Source: Agrobacterium sp. AGB01 (lineage in GTDB: Bacteria; Pseudomonadota; Alphaproteobacteria; Rhizobiales; Rhizobiaceae). Taken from it: 64,000 nt of DNA. This document shows, one piece after another, positions 18,410 to 26,499 of this stretch (positions are counted from its first letter, which is position 1; the number at the start of each line of letters is the position of its first letter). The stretch is from NCBI RefSeq assembly GCF_014851585.1, contig NZ_JACVAB010000001.1:868001-932000 (forward strand), in the 5' to 3' direction. The notes under the pieces were generated by a model. The model worked only from the letters and a program-made list of their open reading frames with translations, ran no database searches and was not told where the DNA came from. Position numbers and translations under genes: made by a program.

Positions 18410-19873
18410 TTGACCCAATTCGATAATTCATATGCCCGTTTGCCCGAACGGTTTAGCGCAGCGGTCATGCCAACGCAGGTGAAAGCGCCGCAGCTTATTG
18501 CTTTTAACAAGCCACTCGCCGAGGAGTTGGTGCCGGATCTCGCCGATGCCGATAATGTGCGCTTGGCGCAGATTTTTTCCGGCAACACCATTCTGCAGGG
18601 CTCCGAGCCTCTGGCCATGGCCTATGCTGGCCACCAGTTCGGCGGCTTTGTGCCGCAGCTTGGGGATGGCCGTGCAATCCTCTTGGGTGAGGTGGTCGAC
18701 ACATCCGGCAAACGCCGCGACATCCAGCTGAAAGGGTCGGGCCGTACGCCGTTCTCTCGGCGAGGGGACGGGCGCGCGGCGCTTGGGCCGGTTTTGCGCG
18801 AATACATTGTCTCGGAAGCCATGTATGCGCTTGGCATTCCCGCAACACGCGCGCTTGCCGCTGTGACGACAGGCGAGCGGGTGCAGCGTGAAACCGGTCT
18901 GCCGGGCGGTGTCTTTACCCGCGTTGCCGCAAGCCATATCCGCGTTGGCACATTCCAGTTTTTTGCCGCCAGAGAAGACAATGAGGCCATCAAGGCCTTG
19001 GCCGATCACGTCATTGATCGCCACTATCCGCACGCCAGACAGGCAGAAAACCCATATCTTGCCATGCTGCAGGGCATTGCCGCACGCCAACTCGAACTGA
19101 TTGCACGCTGGCTGATGGTCGGTTTCATTCACGGCGTGATGAACACTGACAATATGGCGGTGTCGGGCGAAACCATCGATTTCGGCCCCTGTGCCTTTCT
19201 CGATGAATACCAGCCGATGAAGGTGTTTTCTTCCATCGATGCGCAGGGGCGTTACGCCTACAACAACCAGCCCGGTATCGCCCAGTGGAACATTGCCCGG
19301 CTGGCGGAATGCCTGCTGCCGCTGCTGGATGAGAATGTCGAAAAAGCAGCCGAGATGGCCAATGGCGTGCTGGCAGATTTTGCCGGAACTTTCCCGCAAC
19401 GCTGGCTCAGCGGTTTCCGCCAGAAGCTTGGCTTAAACAATGAAGAGGACGATGACGAAGCGCTGGTGCAGGATTTGCTGGAGCAGATGAAGCTGGGTGA
19501 GGTCGATTTCACACTCGCCTTTCGTCGGCTGTGCGATGCCGCCGAGGGTAACGTCGAGCCTTTCCGCAGTATGTTTATTGATCTGCATTCGATTGATACG
19601 TGGCTTGCGCGGTGGAAAGAACGGGCAGGGCGCGAAGTTACGTCACCGCAAGGACGGGTGGTCACTATGCGCGCCACCAACCCGGCAATCATTCCGCGCA
19701 ACCACCGCATTGAGGAACTGATTGCGGCGGCAGTCGAGGATGGTGACTTTGAACCCTTCCGCGACATGTTGAAGGCAATTGCCAAGCCGTTTGAAGAACT
19801 GCCGGAATTTTCCGTCTACATGCAGCCGCCAATGGGCCATGAGCGAGTGTTCAGGACATTCTGCGGGACTTAA
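18410..19873 (+). CDS. selO: Protein adenylyltransferase SelO (YdiU, UPF0061)
   Basis: A pseudokinase-fold enzyme of 487 residues that in characterised bacteria transfers AMP to protein Ser, Thr and Tyr during redox stress. Family landmarks are present: AYAGHQFGGFVPQLGDGRA, LKGSGRTPFSRRGDGRAALG (nucleotide-binding region) and HGVMNTDNMAVSGETIDFGP (catalytic and metal-binding Asp/Asn). The C-terminus ends FRTFCGT, like other bacterial SelO with a Cys near the end. The TTG at 18410 (TQFDNSYARLPERF) has a GGGAG site upstream and matches homologue starts; another TTG at 18365 is less likely. Confidence 0.92.
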   Translation: MTQFDNSYARLPERFSAAVMPTQVKAPQLIAFNKPLAEELVPDLADADNVRLAQIFSGNTILQGSEPLAMAYAGHQFGGFVPQLGDGRAILLGEVVDTSGKRRDIQLKGSGRTPFSRRGDGRAALGPVLREYIVSEAMYALGIPATRALAAVTTGERVQRETGLPGGVFTRVAASHIRVGTFQFFAAREDNEAIKALADHVIDRHYPHARQAENPYLAMLQGIAARQLELIARWLMVGFIHGVMNTDNMAVSGETIDFGPCAFLDEYQPMKVFSSIDAQGRYAYNNQPGIAQWNIARLAECLLPLLDENVEKAAEMANGVLADFAGTFPQRWLSGFRQKLGLNNEEDDDEALVQDLLEQMKLGEVDFTLAFRRLCDAAEGNVEPFRSMFIDLHSIDTWLARWKERAGREVTSPQGRVVTMRATNPAIIPRNHRIEELIAAAVEDGDFEPFRDMLKAIAKPFEELPEFSVYMQPPMGHERVFRTFCGT

Positions 19874-19891
19874 GTCCAGCGCAAGCAGCTT

Positions 19892-19914
19892 GGGGGCGAA
19901 AAGTCATCGCCCCC
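19892..19914. terminator. Hairpin between selO and lysine dehydrogenase gene
   Basis: Arms GGGGGCGA and TCGCCCCC pair perfectly over 8 bases with a 7-base loop, in the 53-base gap where the two genes converge. No strong T-run follows on either strand. The position supports a shared terminator. Confidence 0.6.
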
Positions 19915-19926
19915 GATTGTGCAGCT

Positions 19927-21027
19927 TTAGCCGACCTTCGCCAAACCGTCATGCGGCGCATAATAGTGGCCGAAGCGATTGTTTAGGAATTTGGGCAGAG
20001 CAACTTCTTCCTGCTTCACGAAACCCTTCTGTGGCAGGGTGCCATCGGCCAGAAGATCCAGGACCGTGCAGATGCCGGCGGCTGTGGTGACCTGGATCGC
20101 GCTCATCATGCGGCCTGATACGGCGCCGGCATAGACCTTGTTGGCATAGGTTTCCTGAAGGAAACGGCCACCGCGCGTGCCGCAAACAGTCACGAACACA
20201 ATCACCACGTCCTGCATGGTCGCAGGTAGGGCATTTTCAAACAGGTCCTTCAGCACCTCGCGGCGGTTGCGCAGGTTGAGGTCGTTTAGCAGCGCCTTCA
20301 TGATCGACACATGGCCGGGGTAACGGATAGTGCGGTAGTTCATGGTGCGCACCTTGCCTTCGAGCGTCGCCGCGAGTGTACCAAGGCCACCCGAGGTGTT
20401 GAACGCCTCATAGGTCACGCCATCCAGTGAGAACTCTTCGCGCTCTTCCAAAGCAGGAACGGCGGTCAAACGACCTTCGACAATCGCTTCACACTGTTCG
20501 ATATATTCGTTGATCAGGCCGTCGGTGCTCCAGGTCAGGTTATAGTTGAGCGCATTGGACGGATATTGCGGAAGGGCACCAACCCGCATGCGCACGCTGT
20601 CCAGTTTGTCGAAACGGGAAGCGAGATCGGCAGCCACGATGGAGATGAAACCGGGTGCCAGCCCGCATTGCGGGATGAGCGCGGTGTTGGCGGTTTCCGC
20701 AAGTGCCTTGACCCGGCGGGTGGATTCAACGTCTTCGGTCAGATCGAGATAATGTGTGCCGACTGCAACCGCCGCTTCGGCAATGCCCGAGGTCAAGTGA
20801 AACGGTGCGGCTGAGAGAACGGCGAACTGACCTTTGAGCAAGGCCTCAAGTTCCGTACGGTTGGTAATATCGACAACTTTGGTTTCAACCAGCTCATGGG
20901 CCGGCACATTGGCCAACTGTTCTGTAGAACGATCCGCAACGGTAATCCGGTAATCACCCGTGGCTGCCAGCATCCATGAAATGGCAGAGCCAATATTTCC
21001 AGCGCCAACGACGACAATGTTTTTCAT
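19927..21027 (-). CDS. lysDH: L-lysine 6-dehydrogenase, saccharopine dehydrogenase fold
   Basis: A 366-residue NAD(P)-dependent enzyme that oxidatively deaminates the epsilon-amino group of lysine to give allysine, which cyclises to piperideine-6-carboxylate. The Rossmann motif VVGAGNIGSA is at the start, and the sequence as a whole closely resembles the characterised Agrobacterium tumefaciens enzyme as I remember it (for example FAVLSAAPFHLTSGIAEAAV and YLDLTEDVEST). It belongs to the saccharopine dehydrogenase superfamily. It is divergent from an Lrp/AsnC regulator, which suggests induction by lysine or a related amino acid. Confidence 0.9.
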   Translation of the reverse strand: MKNIVVVGAGNIGSAISWMLAATGDYRITVADRSTEQLANVPAHELVETKVVDITNRTELEALLKGQFAVLSAAPFHLTSGIAEAAVAVGTHYLDLTEDVESTRRVKALAETANTALIPQCGLAPGFISIVAADLASRFDKLDSVRMRVGALPQYPSNALNYNLTWSTDGLINEYIEQCEAIVEGRLTAVPALEEREEFSLDGVTYEAFNTSGGLGTLAATLEGKVRTMNYRTIRYPGHVSIMKALLNDLNLRNRREVLKDLFENALPATMQDVVIVFVTVCGTRGGRFLQETYANKVYAGAVSGRMMSAIQVTTAAGICTVLDLLADGTLPQKGFVKQEEVALPKFLNNRFGHYYAPHDGLAKVG

Positions 21028-21096
21028 TTTTATTTCCCCACAGGATGATGCAATTTTTTAACAGAATGCCGATTTTTCTTGTCGATTCGTAGCTGC

Positions 21097-21109
21097 ATAT
21101 GTTTCATAT
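21097..21109. promoter_or_regulatory. Inverted repeat in the lysDH / Lrp divergent promoter
   Basis: ATATG-ttt-CATAT is a perfect 5-base-arm repeat in an A/T-rich gap, 70 bases from the lysDH start and 43 bases from the regulator start. Its place and composition suit an Lrp/AsnC site, but the arms are short. Confidence 0.35.
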
Positions 21110-21151
21110 AGACGAAATAAATAACGCATAATGCCGACAGGATTGCGCAAT

Positions 21152-21583
21152 ATGACGGTAAGCGACAAGGATCGCGCTTTGCTGGCGCTATTGAGTGAAA
21201 ATGCCCGTATGCCGGTGACGGAACTGGCGCGCAAACTTGGCCTGTCACGCACCACGGTACAGGCCCGGATCGAGCGTCTGGAAGCGGATGGGGTGATTGC
21301 CGGTTACGGCCTTCGGCTGTCGGATGCCTATCGCAGCGGGCTGGTGCGGGCGCATGTGCTTATCACCATCGCGCCCAAATCCCTGCCGGCGGTGACGGCG
21401 GCACTCGCCGCGATCAGCGAAGTCACGACACTACACTCTGTCAGCGGCACCTTTGATCTGATTGCCATACTGGCAGCCCCATCCATTGCCGATCTCGACA
21501 GCCTGATTGATCGCATCGGCGCAATCGATGGGGTCGAGCGAACCCTGTCGTCGATTATTCTGTCGACCCGGATTTCGCGCTGA
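21152..21583 (+). CDS. Lrp/AsnC family transcriptional regulator
   Basis: A 143-residue regulator with an N-terminal winged helix-turn-helix (LLALLSENARMPVTELARKL, then LSRTTVQARIERLEADGVIAGYG) and a C-terminal RAM domain (VRAHVLITIAPK...FDLIAILAA). The ATG at 21152 (MTVSDKDRAL) is chosen because homologues start close to the helix-turn-helix; an upstream ATG at 21131 is in frame. Being divergent from lysDH with 124 bases between them, it most likely controls lysine catabolism and itself. Confidence 0.9.
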   Translation: MTVSDKDRALLALLSENARMPVTELARKLGLSRTTVQARIERLEADGVIAGYGLRLSDAYRSGLVRAHVLITIAPKSLPAVTAALAAISEVTTLHSVSGTFDLIAILAAPSIADLDSLIDRIGAIDGVERTLSSIILSTRISR

Positions 21584-21588
21584 AGCGT

Positions 21589-21963
21589 TCAGTTTTTCTC
21601 GGCAGCATTGTCATCATAGGCTTTTTGCGCCGCAAGCACCGCTTCTATATTGCCTTCCGCCCAATGGGTCAGCGCCGCAACGGTTTCATTTAACGTCAGC
21701 CCAAGCGGTGTCAGTGAATATTCCACGGTCACCGGGACAGTGGGGAAGACCTCGCGGTTGACGAGGCCGTCACGCTCCAGCTTTTTCAACGTCTGTGACA
21801 GAACCTTCTGCGAAATGCCTTTGATGTCCCGTCGCAGATGGTTGAAGCGCACGGTCTTGGAGCGCAGCCGGTCCAGGATCAACAGCGCCCATTTGTCGGC
21901 CAGCCTGTCCAGCACCATACGGGTGGGGCAGCGATCCTCGTAGACATCATAGACATGTTCCAT
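21589..21963 (-). CDS. HxlR family regulator
   Basis: A 124-residue winged-helix regulator of the HxlR/YodB type, with RCPTRMVLDRLADKWALLIL at the start and the wing EYSLTPLGLTL. Cys12 lies where thiol-sensing HxlR proteins carry their reactive cysteine, so sensing of quinones or other electrophiles is a fair inference. It is divergent from an NAD(P)H-binding reductase gene, with 138 bases between start codons, and is probably that gene's repressor. Confidence 0.9.
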   Translation of the reverse strand: MEHVYDVYEDRCPTRMVLDRLADKWALLILDRLRSKTVRFNHLRRDIKGISQKVLSQTLKKLERDGLVNREVFPTVPVTVEYSLTPLGLTLNETVAALTHWAEGNIEAVLAAQKAYDDNAAEKN

Positions 21964-22051
21964 CTCAACACCGCTTTGGCACGGTCCCCGGTTTCCTGAT
22001 GGAAACCATGTGACTTTAAAGTGCTCTCTTTCGCCACTTTCGTGATGAAAG

Positions 22052-22072
22052 TATGTATCTCAAGCACACATA
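22052..22072. promoter_or_regulatory. Possible HxlR operator
   Basis: TATGT and ACATA form an inverted repeat with an 11-base spacer in the gap between the HxlR gene and the reductase, 30 bases before the reductase start. The arm length is short and there is no proven match, so this is a positional suggestion only. Confidence 0.3.
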
Positions 22073-22101
22073 GTTTCTAACGGATACTAAGAGGTTTTGA
22101 A

Positions 22102-22941
22102 ATGGCAGGCAAGGTTCTCGTATTGGGGGCAAATGGAAACGTCGGCAAACCGCTGGTCAAGCTGTTGCTCGACAAGGGCGAAAGCGTGAAGGCCGCTTCC
22201 CGCTCCGGTAACGCTATTGATGGTGCGGAAGCCGTGCGGTTTGATTACGATGACGCGGCAACCTTCGGCCCGGCTTTCGAGGGCGTCGATCGTGCCTACA
22301 TCATGCTGGCGGGTGGTTATGTCGATGCCAAGGGCAAGTTATTGCCGGTGATTGAGGCTGCTATCAGCCGCAATGTCAAAATCGTCTTCCAGAGCGTGCT
22401 GGGTGTCGATGCCGATGACAGCATTCCTTACCGGCAGGTGGAACTGACCATCATCAATTCGGGTGTGCCTTATGTCATCCTGCGGCCCAATTGGTTCTCG
22501 GACAATTTCCACACTTACTGGAAGGCAGGCATCGACCACGGTCAGGTCTCGGTTCCCGCCGATGATGGCAAGTCCAGTTTCATCGATGTGCGGGACATTG
22601 CCGCCAGTGCAGCCGCAGCACTCACCACAAGCAATTTTGATGGCAAGGCGTTTAACCTGACCGGGCCTGAAGGATTGGGTTATGCTGACGCTATTGCACT
22701 TATCTCTAAGGCAACCGGCAAGCCGGTGACCTATTTGACCTTGAGTGACGAGGCCTTTATCGGCCTTTTGACCGGTGTTGGTGTACCGGAGGATTACGCA
22801 ACATTCCTCACCTCGATCTTCTATCCGGTCCGTCAGGGTTGGACGTCAGGTGTGACCGGTGATGTTGAAACGCTGACAGGTAAACCTGCACGTTCGCTGG
22901 AAACCTACATCGCCGACAATCTCGCGACACTCAAAGCCTAA
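22102..22941 (+). CDS. NmrA/QorB-like NAD(P)H-binding reductase
   Basis: A 279-residue atypical short-chain dehydrogenase with the nucleotide motif VLVLGANGNVGKPLV at the N-terminus and an NmrA-type layout (RPNWFSDNFHTYW and FIDVRDIAASAAAAL). It most resembles the NAD(P)H:quinone oxidoreductase 2 (QorB) group by length and motif order. The divergent HxlR regulator supports a role in quinone or electrophile detoxification. The ATG at 22102 follows AAGAGG. It ends at a strong bidirectional terminator. Confidence 0.85.
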   Translation: MAGKVLVLGANGNVGKPLVKLLLDKGESVKAASRSGNAIDGAEAVRFDYDDAATFGPAFEGVDRAYIMLAGGYVDAKGKLLPVIEAAISRNVKIVFQSVLGVDADDSIPYRQVELTIINSGVPYVILRPNWFSDNFHTYWKAGIDHGQVSVPADDGKSSFIDVRDIAASAAAALTTSNFDGKAFNLTGPEGLGYADAIALISKATGKPVTYLTLSDEAFIGLLTGVGVPEDYATFLTSIFYPVRQGWTSGVTGDVETLTGKPARSLETYIADNLATLKA

Positions 22942-22954
22942 GCGAAGACCTTAG

Positions 22955-22979
22955 ATAGGGCAGAGCTGTTCTGCCCTAT
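22955..22979. terminator. Bidirectional terminator hairpin
   Basis: ATAGGGCAGA-gctgt-TCTGCCCTAT is a perfect 10-base stem with a 5-base loop, placed exactly where the reductase gene and the membrane hydrolase gene converge. It overlaps the last bases of the hydrolase gene. Confidence 0.75.
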
Positions 22980-24637
22980 TCTGTCAGACTGCGCCGCTGA
23001 ATGAAAAACCCCTTTAGCCGCTCCGTCTCTTCCGCGTTCCAGCCTTCTGGCTGTGTCACCTGTATCCAGGCATCAATATAATGCTCCGGCGCGTAGACGT
23101 GGCCATAACCCATCGGTGCCGTTGTTGCAGAGGCGACATCAAGTCCCAATTGCAGAAGTGTCACGACAGGGAACCAGCGCAGCGACAGCGACACATCCGG
23201 CCCTCGCGGCGTGTCCATCCATGCGGGACGGCGATAAAGCGCCGATGGCTCGAAGAAGGTAATCGGGTCGCTGGCATATTGCAGGTAGACAATCCGCATC
23301 GGTCCCCATGGCTTGTCTGGCATTTCCGCCGTGGTGGTCTGGTTGGCAAAGCGGATGACCGACGAATCCCGGAAGCGTGGCAACCATGCCGGCGAACCCG
23401 GTTCGCGGCCGTTGGTCGCCATGCGCCATGTTGTGCTGGAAAAGGGTGGTCCGCTCCATAGCGCACCGTCAAACGGATCGGCAAGAACATCATAAAGATC
23501 GGAGGATTTTTGTGAGTTCAGCGAGCCAAGGCTCAACCCATGCAGGTAGAGTTTGGGACGCTGGTCTTTTGGCAGTGTGGTCCAGTAACCATAGACCTCC
23601 TGAAACAGCGCCCGGCCGGTTTCGATGCCGTAATCCGGCTCGGTCAGCAGCGCCAGCCAGCTGGAGAGATAGGAATATTGCACGGCGATGCTAGCCGTAT
23701 CGCCATGGTGCAGATATTCGAGCGTGTCGACTGCCTCAGGGTCGATCCAGCCGGTGCCGGTTGGCACGATGATGGCGAGCATTGAGCGTTCAAAGCCGCC
23801 TTGGCGCTTCAATTCCTCAAGCGCCAGTTTTGCTCGGTCCTGCGGTGTCTCGGCTGAGTTCAAGCCGGTATAGACGCGGATGGGTTCCATCGCCGGTTTG
23901 GTGGTGAAAGCTTCGATTTCTGCCTTCGAAGGGCCGGTTGCCACATATTCACGGCCGCGTCTGCCAAGCCCTTCCCAGCTGACGAGAGAAGCGCTGCTGC
24001 CGGTCTTGCTGGCATCTGTCGGTCGGGCAACATCTGGCTCCATCATCGAGTCGAACTGTTTCAATGATGAATCCAGCGCTCGGAGGCCGATGTCGAAAAT
24101 GATACCGTTGACCACCATCCATGACAGCGACACGGCAACTGCGATGCCGACAACATTCGCCACCCGGCGCGGCAGGAAACGGCCACTACGCTGCGACGTA
24201 AACCGCAGGATAAACTGGAAAAGGCGACCGGCGGCAATCAGAACAATGCTGATAGCCGCAGCGATCAGGCCGGTTTTGGTCGGATGTGCACTATCAACCG
24301 GATGAAGCTGCATCAATATACGAATGGAGTTCTGCCATTCGGCTGCCTGCCACAAGAAAAAGATCGCGGTGACCAGGCTTGCAAAAGAAATGAGAAACCG
24401 TATGCCCCGCGCCTGATGGCGGTTCGGTTCCGGCAATTGCAGATAGGCCCACACCCAGTGCAGGAAGACACCGATCATGTAACCGGTGCTGAAGGCAAAT
24501 CCACACAGTGCCCCCTGCATGACATAGGTCCGGGGTAGCAAGCTTGGCGTCAGCGACACGCAGAAAAACAGCGTGCCAATCAGAATGCCGGTGATTGAAA
24601 GAGAACGGAGACTATTCCTAAGGAATTGAAAATTCAT
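22976..24637 (-). CDS. Membrane alpha/beta hydrolase (Abhydrolase_9 family)
   Basis: A 553-residue protein. The first 200 residues hold four or five membrane helices (SITGILIGTLFFCVSLTPSL, then GALCGFAFSTGYMIGVFLHW and two more), matching the N-terminal domain known as Abhydrolase_9_N. The C-terminal half is an alpha/beta hydrolase domain with the nucleophile elbow LHGLSLGS and a later DPITFFEPS segment. Substrate unknown; a lipase or esterase acting at the membrane is the usual guess. It is divergent from the WYL-like gene. Confidence 0.85.
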   Translation of the reverse strand: MNFQFLRNSLRSLSITGILIGTLFFCVSLTPSLLPRTYVMQGALCGFAFSTGYMIGVFLHWVWAYLQLPEPNRHQARGIRFLISFASLVTAIFFLWQAAEWQNSIRILMQLHPVDSAHPTKTGLIAAAISIVLIAAGRLFQFILRFTSQRSGRFLPRRVANVVGIAVAVSLSWMVVNGIIFDIGLRALDSSLKQFDSMMEPDVARPTDASKTGSSASLVSWEGLGRRGREYVATGPSKAEIEAFTTKPAMEPIRVYTGLNSAETPQDRAKLALEELKRQGGFERSMLAIIVPTGTGWIDPEAVDTLEYLHHGDTASIAVQYSYLSSWLALLTEPDYGIETGRALFQEVYGYWTTLPKDQRPKLYLHGLSLGSLNSQKSSDLYDVLADPFDGALWSGPPFSSTTWRMATNGREPGSPAWLPRFRDSSVIRFANQTTTAEMPDKPWGPMRIVYLQYASDPITFFEPSALYRRPAWMDTPRGPDVSLSLRWFPVVTLLQLGLDVASATTAPMGYGHVYAPEHYIDAWIQVTQPEGWNAEETERLKGFFIQRRSLTE

Positions 24638-24814
24638 GAGGGTTTCAAAATCCTGTTCGTCATGTCCGCAAGTCTATTACGGGTGTTTGGCGAAAGCCAA
24701 CAGATAACTGTAATAATCAATAGCGGGCAGGAATGTGGTCCGGTGATTAAAGTCCTCACGATGAGACGCGCTTATGGTAAGACGGTTTTTCTGTTGAACT
24801 AGAGGAATCCGGCA

Positions 24815-25195
24815 ATGGCCAAACGAACGTCACCTTGGGGTGGAAGTTATTCACACAAGATAAAGACCAACAAGCCGAAGAACGTGGCCGAGGCCGCCAA
24901 CAATCGTCTGATGGCTATTGAGGCGATTGACCGCGGCATGTGTTTGTCGATGACATATGAAGGCCTTCCGAGGGTTGTCGAAGTTCACACTGTTGGAACG
25001 ACAACGGCATTTCGGCCAGCGATGAGCGCTTGGCAAGTCGATGGTGAAAGCAATACGCCACCCATTCCTGATTGGCGGTTATTCAGCTTCGATGAATGCT
25101 TCAACGTCACGTTGACGAGCACGCCTTCTGAAGGCCCGCGCACCGGTTTTAGAAACGGTGCCAAACAATTCCGGAAAATCGACAGAGAGATTTGA
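24815..25195 (+). CDS. Stand-alone WYL-like domain protein
   Basis: A 126-residue protein with a Lys-rich start (MAKRTSPWGGSYSHKIKTNK) followed by a segment that resembles a WYL domain: AIEAIDRGMCLSMTYEGLPR, then FRPAMSAWQVDGES and DWRLFSFDEC. In most WYL proteins this domain follows a helix-turn-helix and senses nucleotides or nucleic acid; here there is no DNA-binding domain. The ATG has AGAGGAATCC in front. It is isolated, divergent from the membrane hydrolase. The WYL call rests on pattern reading only. Confidence 0.6.
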   Translation: MAKRTSPWGGSYSHKIKTNKPKNVAEAANNRLMAIEAIDRGMCLSMTYEGLPRVVEVHTVGTTTAFRPAMSAWQVDGESNTPPIPDWRLFSFDECFNVTLTSTPSEGPRTGFRNGAKQFRKIDREI

Positions 25196-25290
25196 TGTGT
25201 CGTTCCGACGCACCATTTACCGTCAACTGAGGGCGGCAAATCTAATAAAGTAAGGGGCACTACGTGCCCCCTACGAAAACTTACAAAATA

Positions 25291-25398
25291 TTACTTTTTG
25301 CTCGACGTAGCCGGCTTTTGCTTCGATCCCAGATCGCGCATCTGACGCCATTCATCTTCTAGACGCTGTGCAACATCATGGGGAATTGTCGATGTCAT
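25291..25398 (-). CDS. Small ORF, 35 aa, with strong ribosome binding site
   Basis: On the minus strand an ORF starts MTSTIPHDVAQRLEDEW, continues with a short amphipathic helix, and ends in a Lys/Ser-rich tail (PATSSKK). AGGAGG lies eight bases ahead of this ATG; another ATG two codons earlier is too close to the site. The codon use looks coding and the start signal is excellent, so I think it is translated. No family is recognised. It would make a short helical peptide. Confidence 0.5.
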   Translation of the reverse strand: MTSTIPHDVAQRLEDEWRQMRDLGSKQKPATSSKK

Positions 25399-25503
25399 TG
25401 GCATTCCTCCTATTGGTCATGGCGGGGTGATGAACGTGAGGATTACTGTGATTGTTCCCGGCTTCAAGCAAAAAAATACTCCCGACCCGGCTTTGAGACA
25501 TTA

Positions 25504-25533
25504 AAATCGATTAAGATTTTTTCAAATCGATTA
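25504..25533. repeat. Two AAATCGATTA repeats, 20 bp apart
   Basis: AAATCGATTA occurs at 25504-25513 and again at 25524-25533, each followed by a run ending in ATTT, so two 20-bp units lie head to tail. Each has the palindromic core AATCGATT. Spacing of 20 bases puts both on about the same DNA face, which suits a cooperative binding site. It lies between the 35-residue ORF (106 bases upstream of its start) and the Dabb gene. Confidence 0.5.
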
Positions 25534-25556
25534 GCATTTGATGAACGGAAATAATT

Positions 25557-25621
25557 GGCCTGCCGAGGAAAGGTGACGCCCCTGCATCATTGCGGGTCTT
25601 TTGAGGCAGGCCGTCCTTTTT
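25557..25621 (+). ncRNA. Structured RNA-like element ending in a T-run
   Basis: Outer arms GGCCTGCC (25557-25564) and GGCAGGCC (25605-25612) pair perfectly. Inside, GCA-tcat-TGC (25584-25593) and flanking GAC...GTC form a second, bulged hairpin. The outer stem is followed by GTCCTTTTT, as in an intrinsic terminator. It could be a small RNA ending here, a terminator, or a 5' leader of the Dabb gene 150 bases further on. It does not match any riboswitch pattern I know. Confidence 0.4.
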
Positions 25622-25768
25622 CAGCACAAAAAATGCATTAAATCTGGATTGAGAATCTGCCCCCAAATCTGCTGCGGGATTATTTCAGCCGCACCACGCG
25701 GATTGATCATACAACGCGCAGGTGTTATCGCCGGGGCAGTTCAGACGAATATAAAGCAAGGTGCAGCC

Positions 25769-26080
25769 GTGATCCGTCACATCGTTTTTTTCACAGCCAC
25801 AAAAGAAAATCGCGAAGCGGTCAGGGCAGGTCTGTCGATCCTCACGGCCATTCCGCATGCGTCCAAGCTGGAGATCGGCGAGAATGTGAAAAACGATCAG
25901 TGGCACAATGAGGTTGATTTTGTCGTATACGGTGAGTTCGAAGACGAGGCAGCCCTTGCCGCCTACAAGGCCCACCCGGAATACAATCGCTCGACCTCCA
26001 CGGTAAAGCCGCTGCGCGAAATCCGCATCGCTGCCGACTATGATAACGCCAAGGCTGTGACCAGCCCGATCGTCGATTGA
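25769..26080 (+). CDS. Dabb (stress-responsive A/B barrel) family protein
   Basis: A 103-residue protein beginning IRHIVFFTATKENREAV after a GTG start, with the Dabb pattern of an N-terminal His-Ile-Val strand, a central LEIGENV...EVDFVVYGEFEDEAALAAY segment and HPEY near the end. These small ferredoxin-like-fold dimers are known from stress proteins and some small cyclases; the substrate is unknown. The frame is open upstream to 25601, but that part is not protein-like and the GTG at 25769 has AAGGTG in front and matches homologue starts. A strong terminator follows. Confidence 0.83.
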   Translation: MIRHIVFFTATKENREAVRAGLSILTAIPHASKLEIGENVKNDQWHNEVDFVVYGEFEDEAALAAYKAHPEYNRSTSTVKPLREIRIAADYDNAKAVTSPIVD

Positions 26081-26111
26081 GCTCTTAGCCCTATTAAATG
26101 GCAGGATTTGC

Positions 26112-26144
26112 AAACCGCCCGAAAGAGATTTCAGGGCGGTTTTT
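26112..26144 (+). terminator. Intrinsic terminator after the Dabb gene
   Basis: AAACCGCCC and GGGCGGTTT pair perfectly around a 13-base loop, and the stem is followed by TT then C (five Ts in a row at the end of the stem). Position is 32 bases past the Dabb stop codon. Confidence 0.88.
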
Positions 26145-26164
26145 CGTACTCGCTGGTCATCATT

Positions 26165-26461
26165 CTAGGTGGCGGGATCGAAACCATCCATCAGGATGAA
26201 GGAACCTTCCTGCCACTGGTGCTGATTGATCAGCGGCACCAGACGGGTGAAATGTTCGGTCGCACAATGGGCATCGAGTGCTGCCCGGTCTGGCCATTCC
26301 TCAACAAAAATGAAGTGGCCGGGATCTTTCTGATCAACAAAAAGATCATAAGCAATGCAGAGTTTTTCCTGTTTGGTTTTCTCAACCAGCTCGCGGTACA
26401 GCGGCATGACGATCTCGACTGCCTCTGGCCTGATGAAATCCTGCGCAATGACTTTGAGCAT
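26165..26461 (-). CDS. ABM-domain protein, putative quinol monooxygenase (YgiN-like)
   Basis: A 98-residue antibiotic-biosynthesis-monooxygenase (ABM) domain protein: MLKVIAQDFIRPEAVEIVMP, then CIAYDLFVDQKDPGHFIFVE and EEWPDRAALDAHCATEHF, which are the family's strands and the conserved His near AHCATEHF. Members are small dimers; YgiN of E. coli acts on menadiol. The open frame runs upstream to 26887, but the added part has no family likeness; ATG 26461 has GAGGT in front and matches homologues. It converges with the Dabb gene. Confidence 0.83.
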   Translation of the reverse strand: MLKVIAQDFIRPEAVEIVMPLYRELVEKTKQEKLCIAYDLFVDQKDPGHFIFVEEWPDRAALDAHCATEHFTRLVPLINQHQWQEGSFILMDGFDPAT

Positions 26462-26499
26462 AAGCAATACCTCACGAAAACAAACCGCTACGACCTTTT

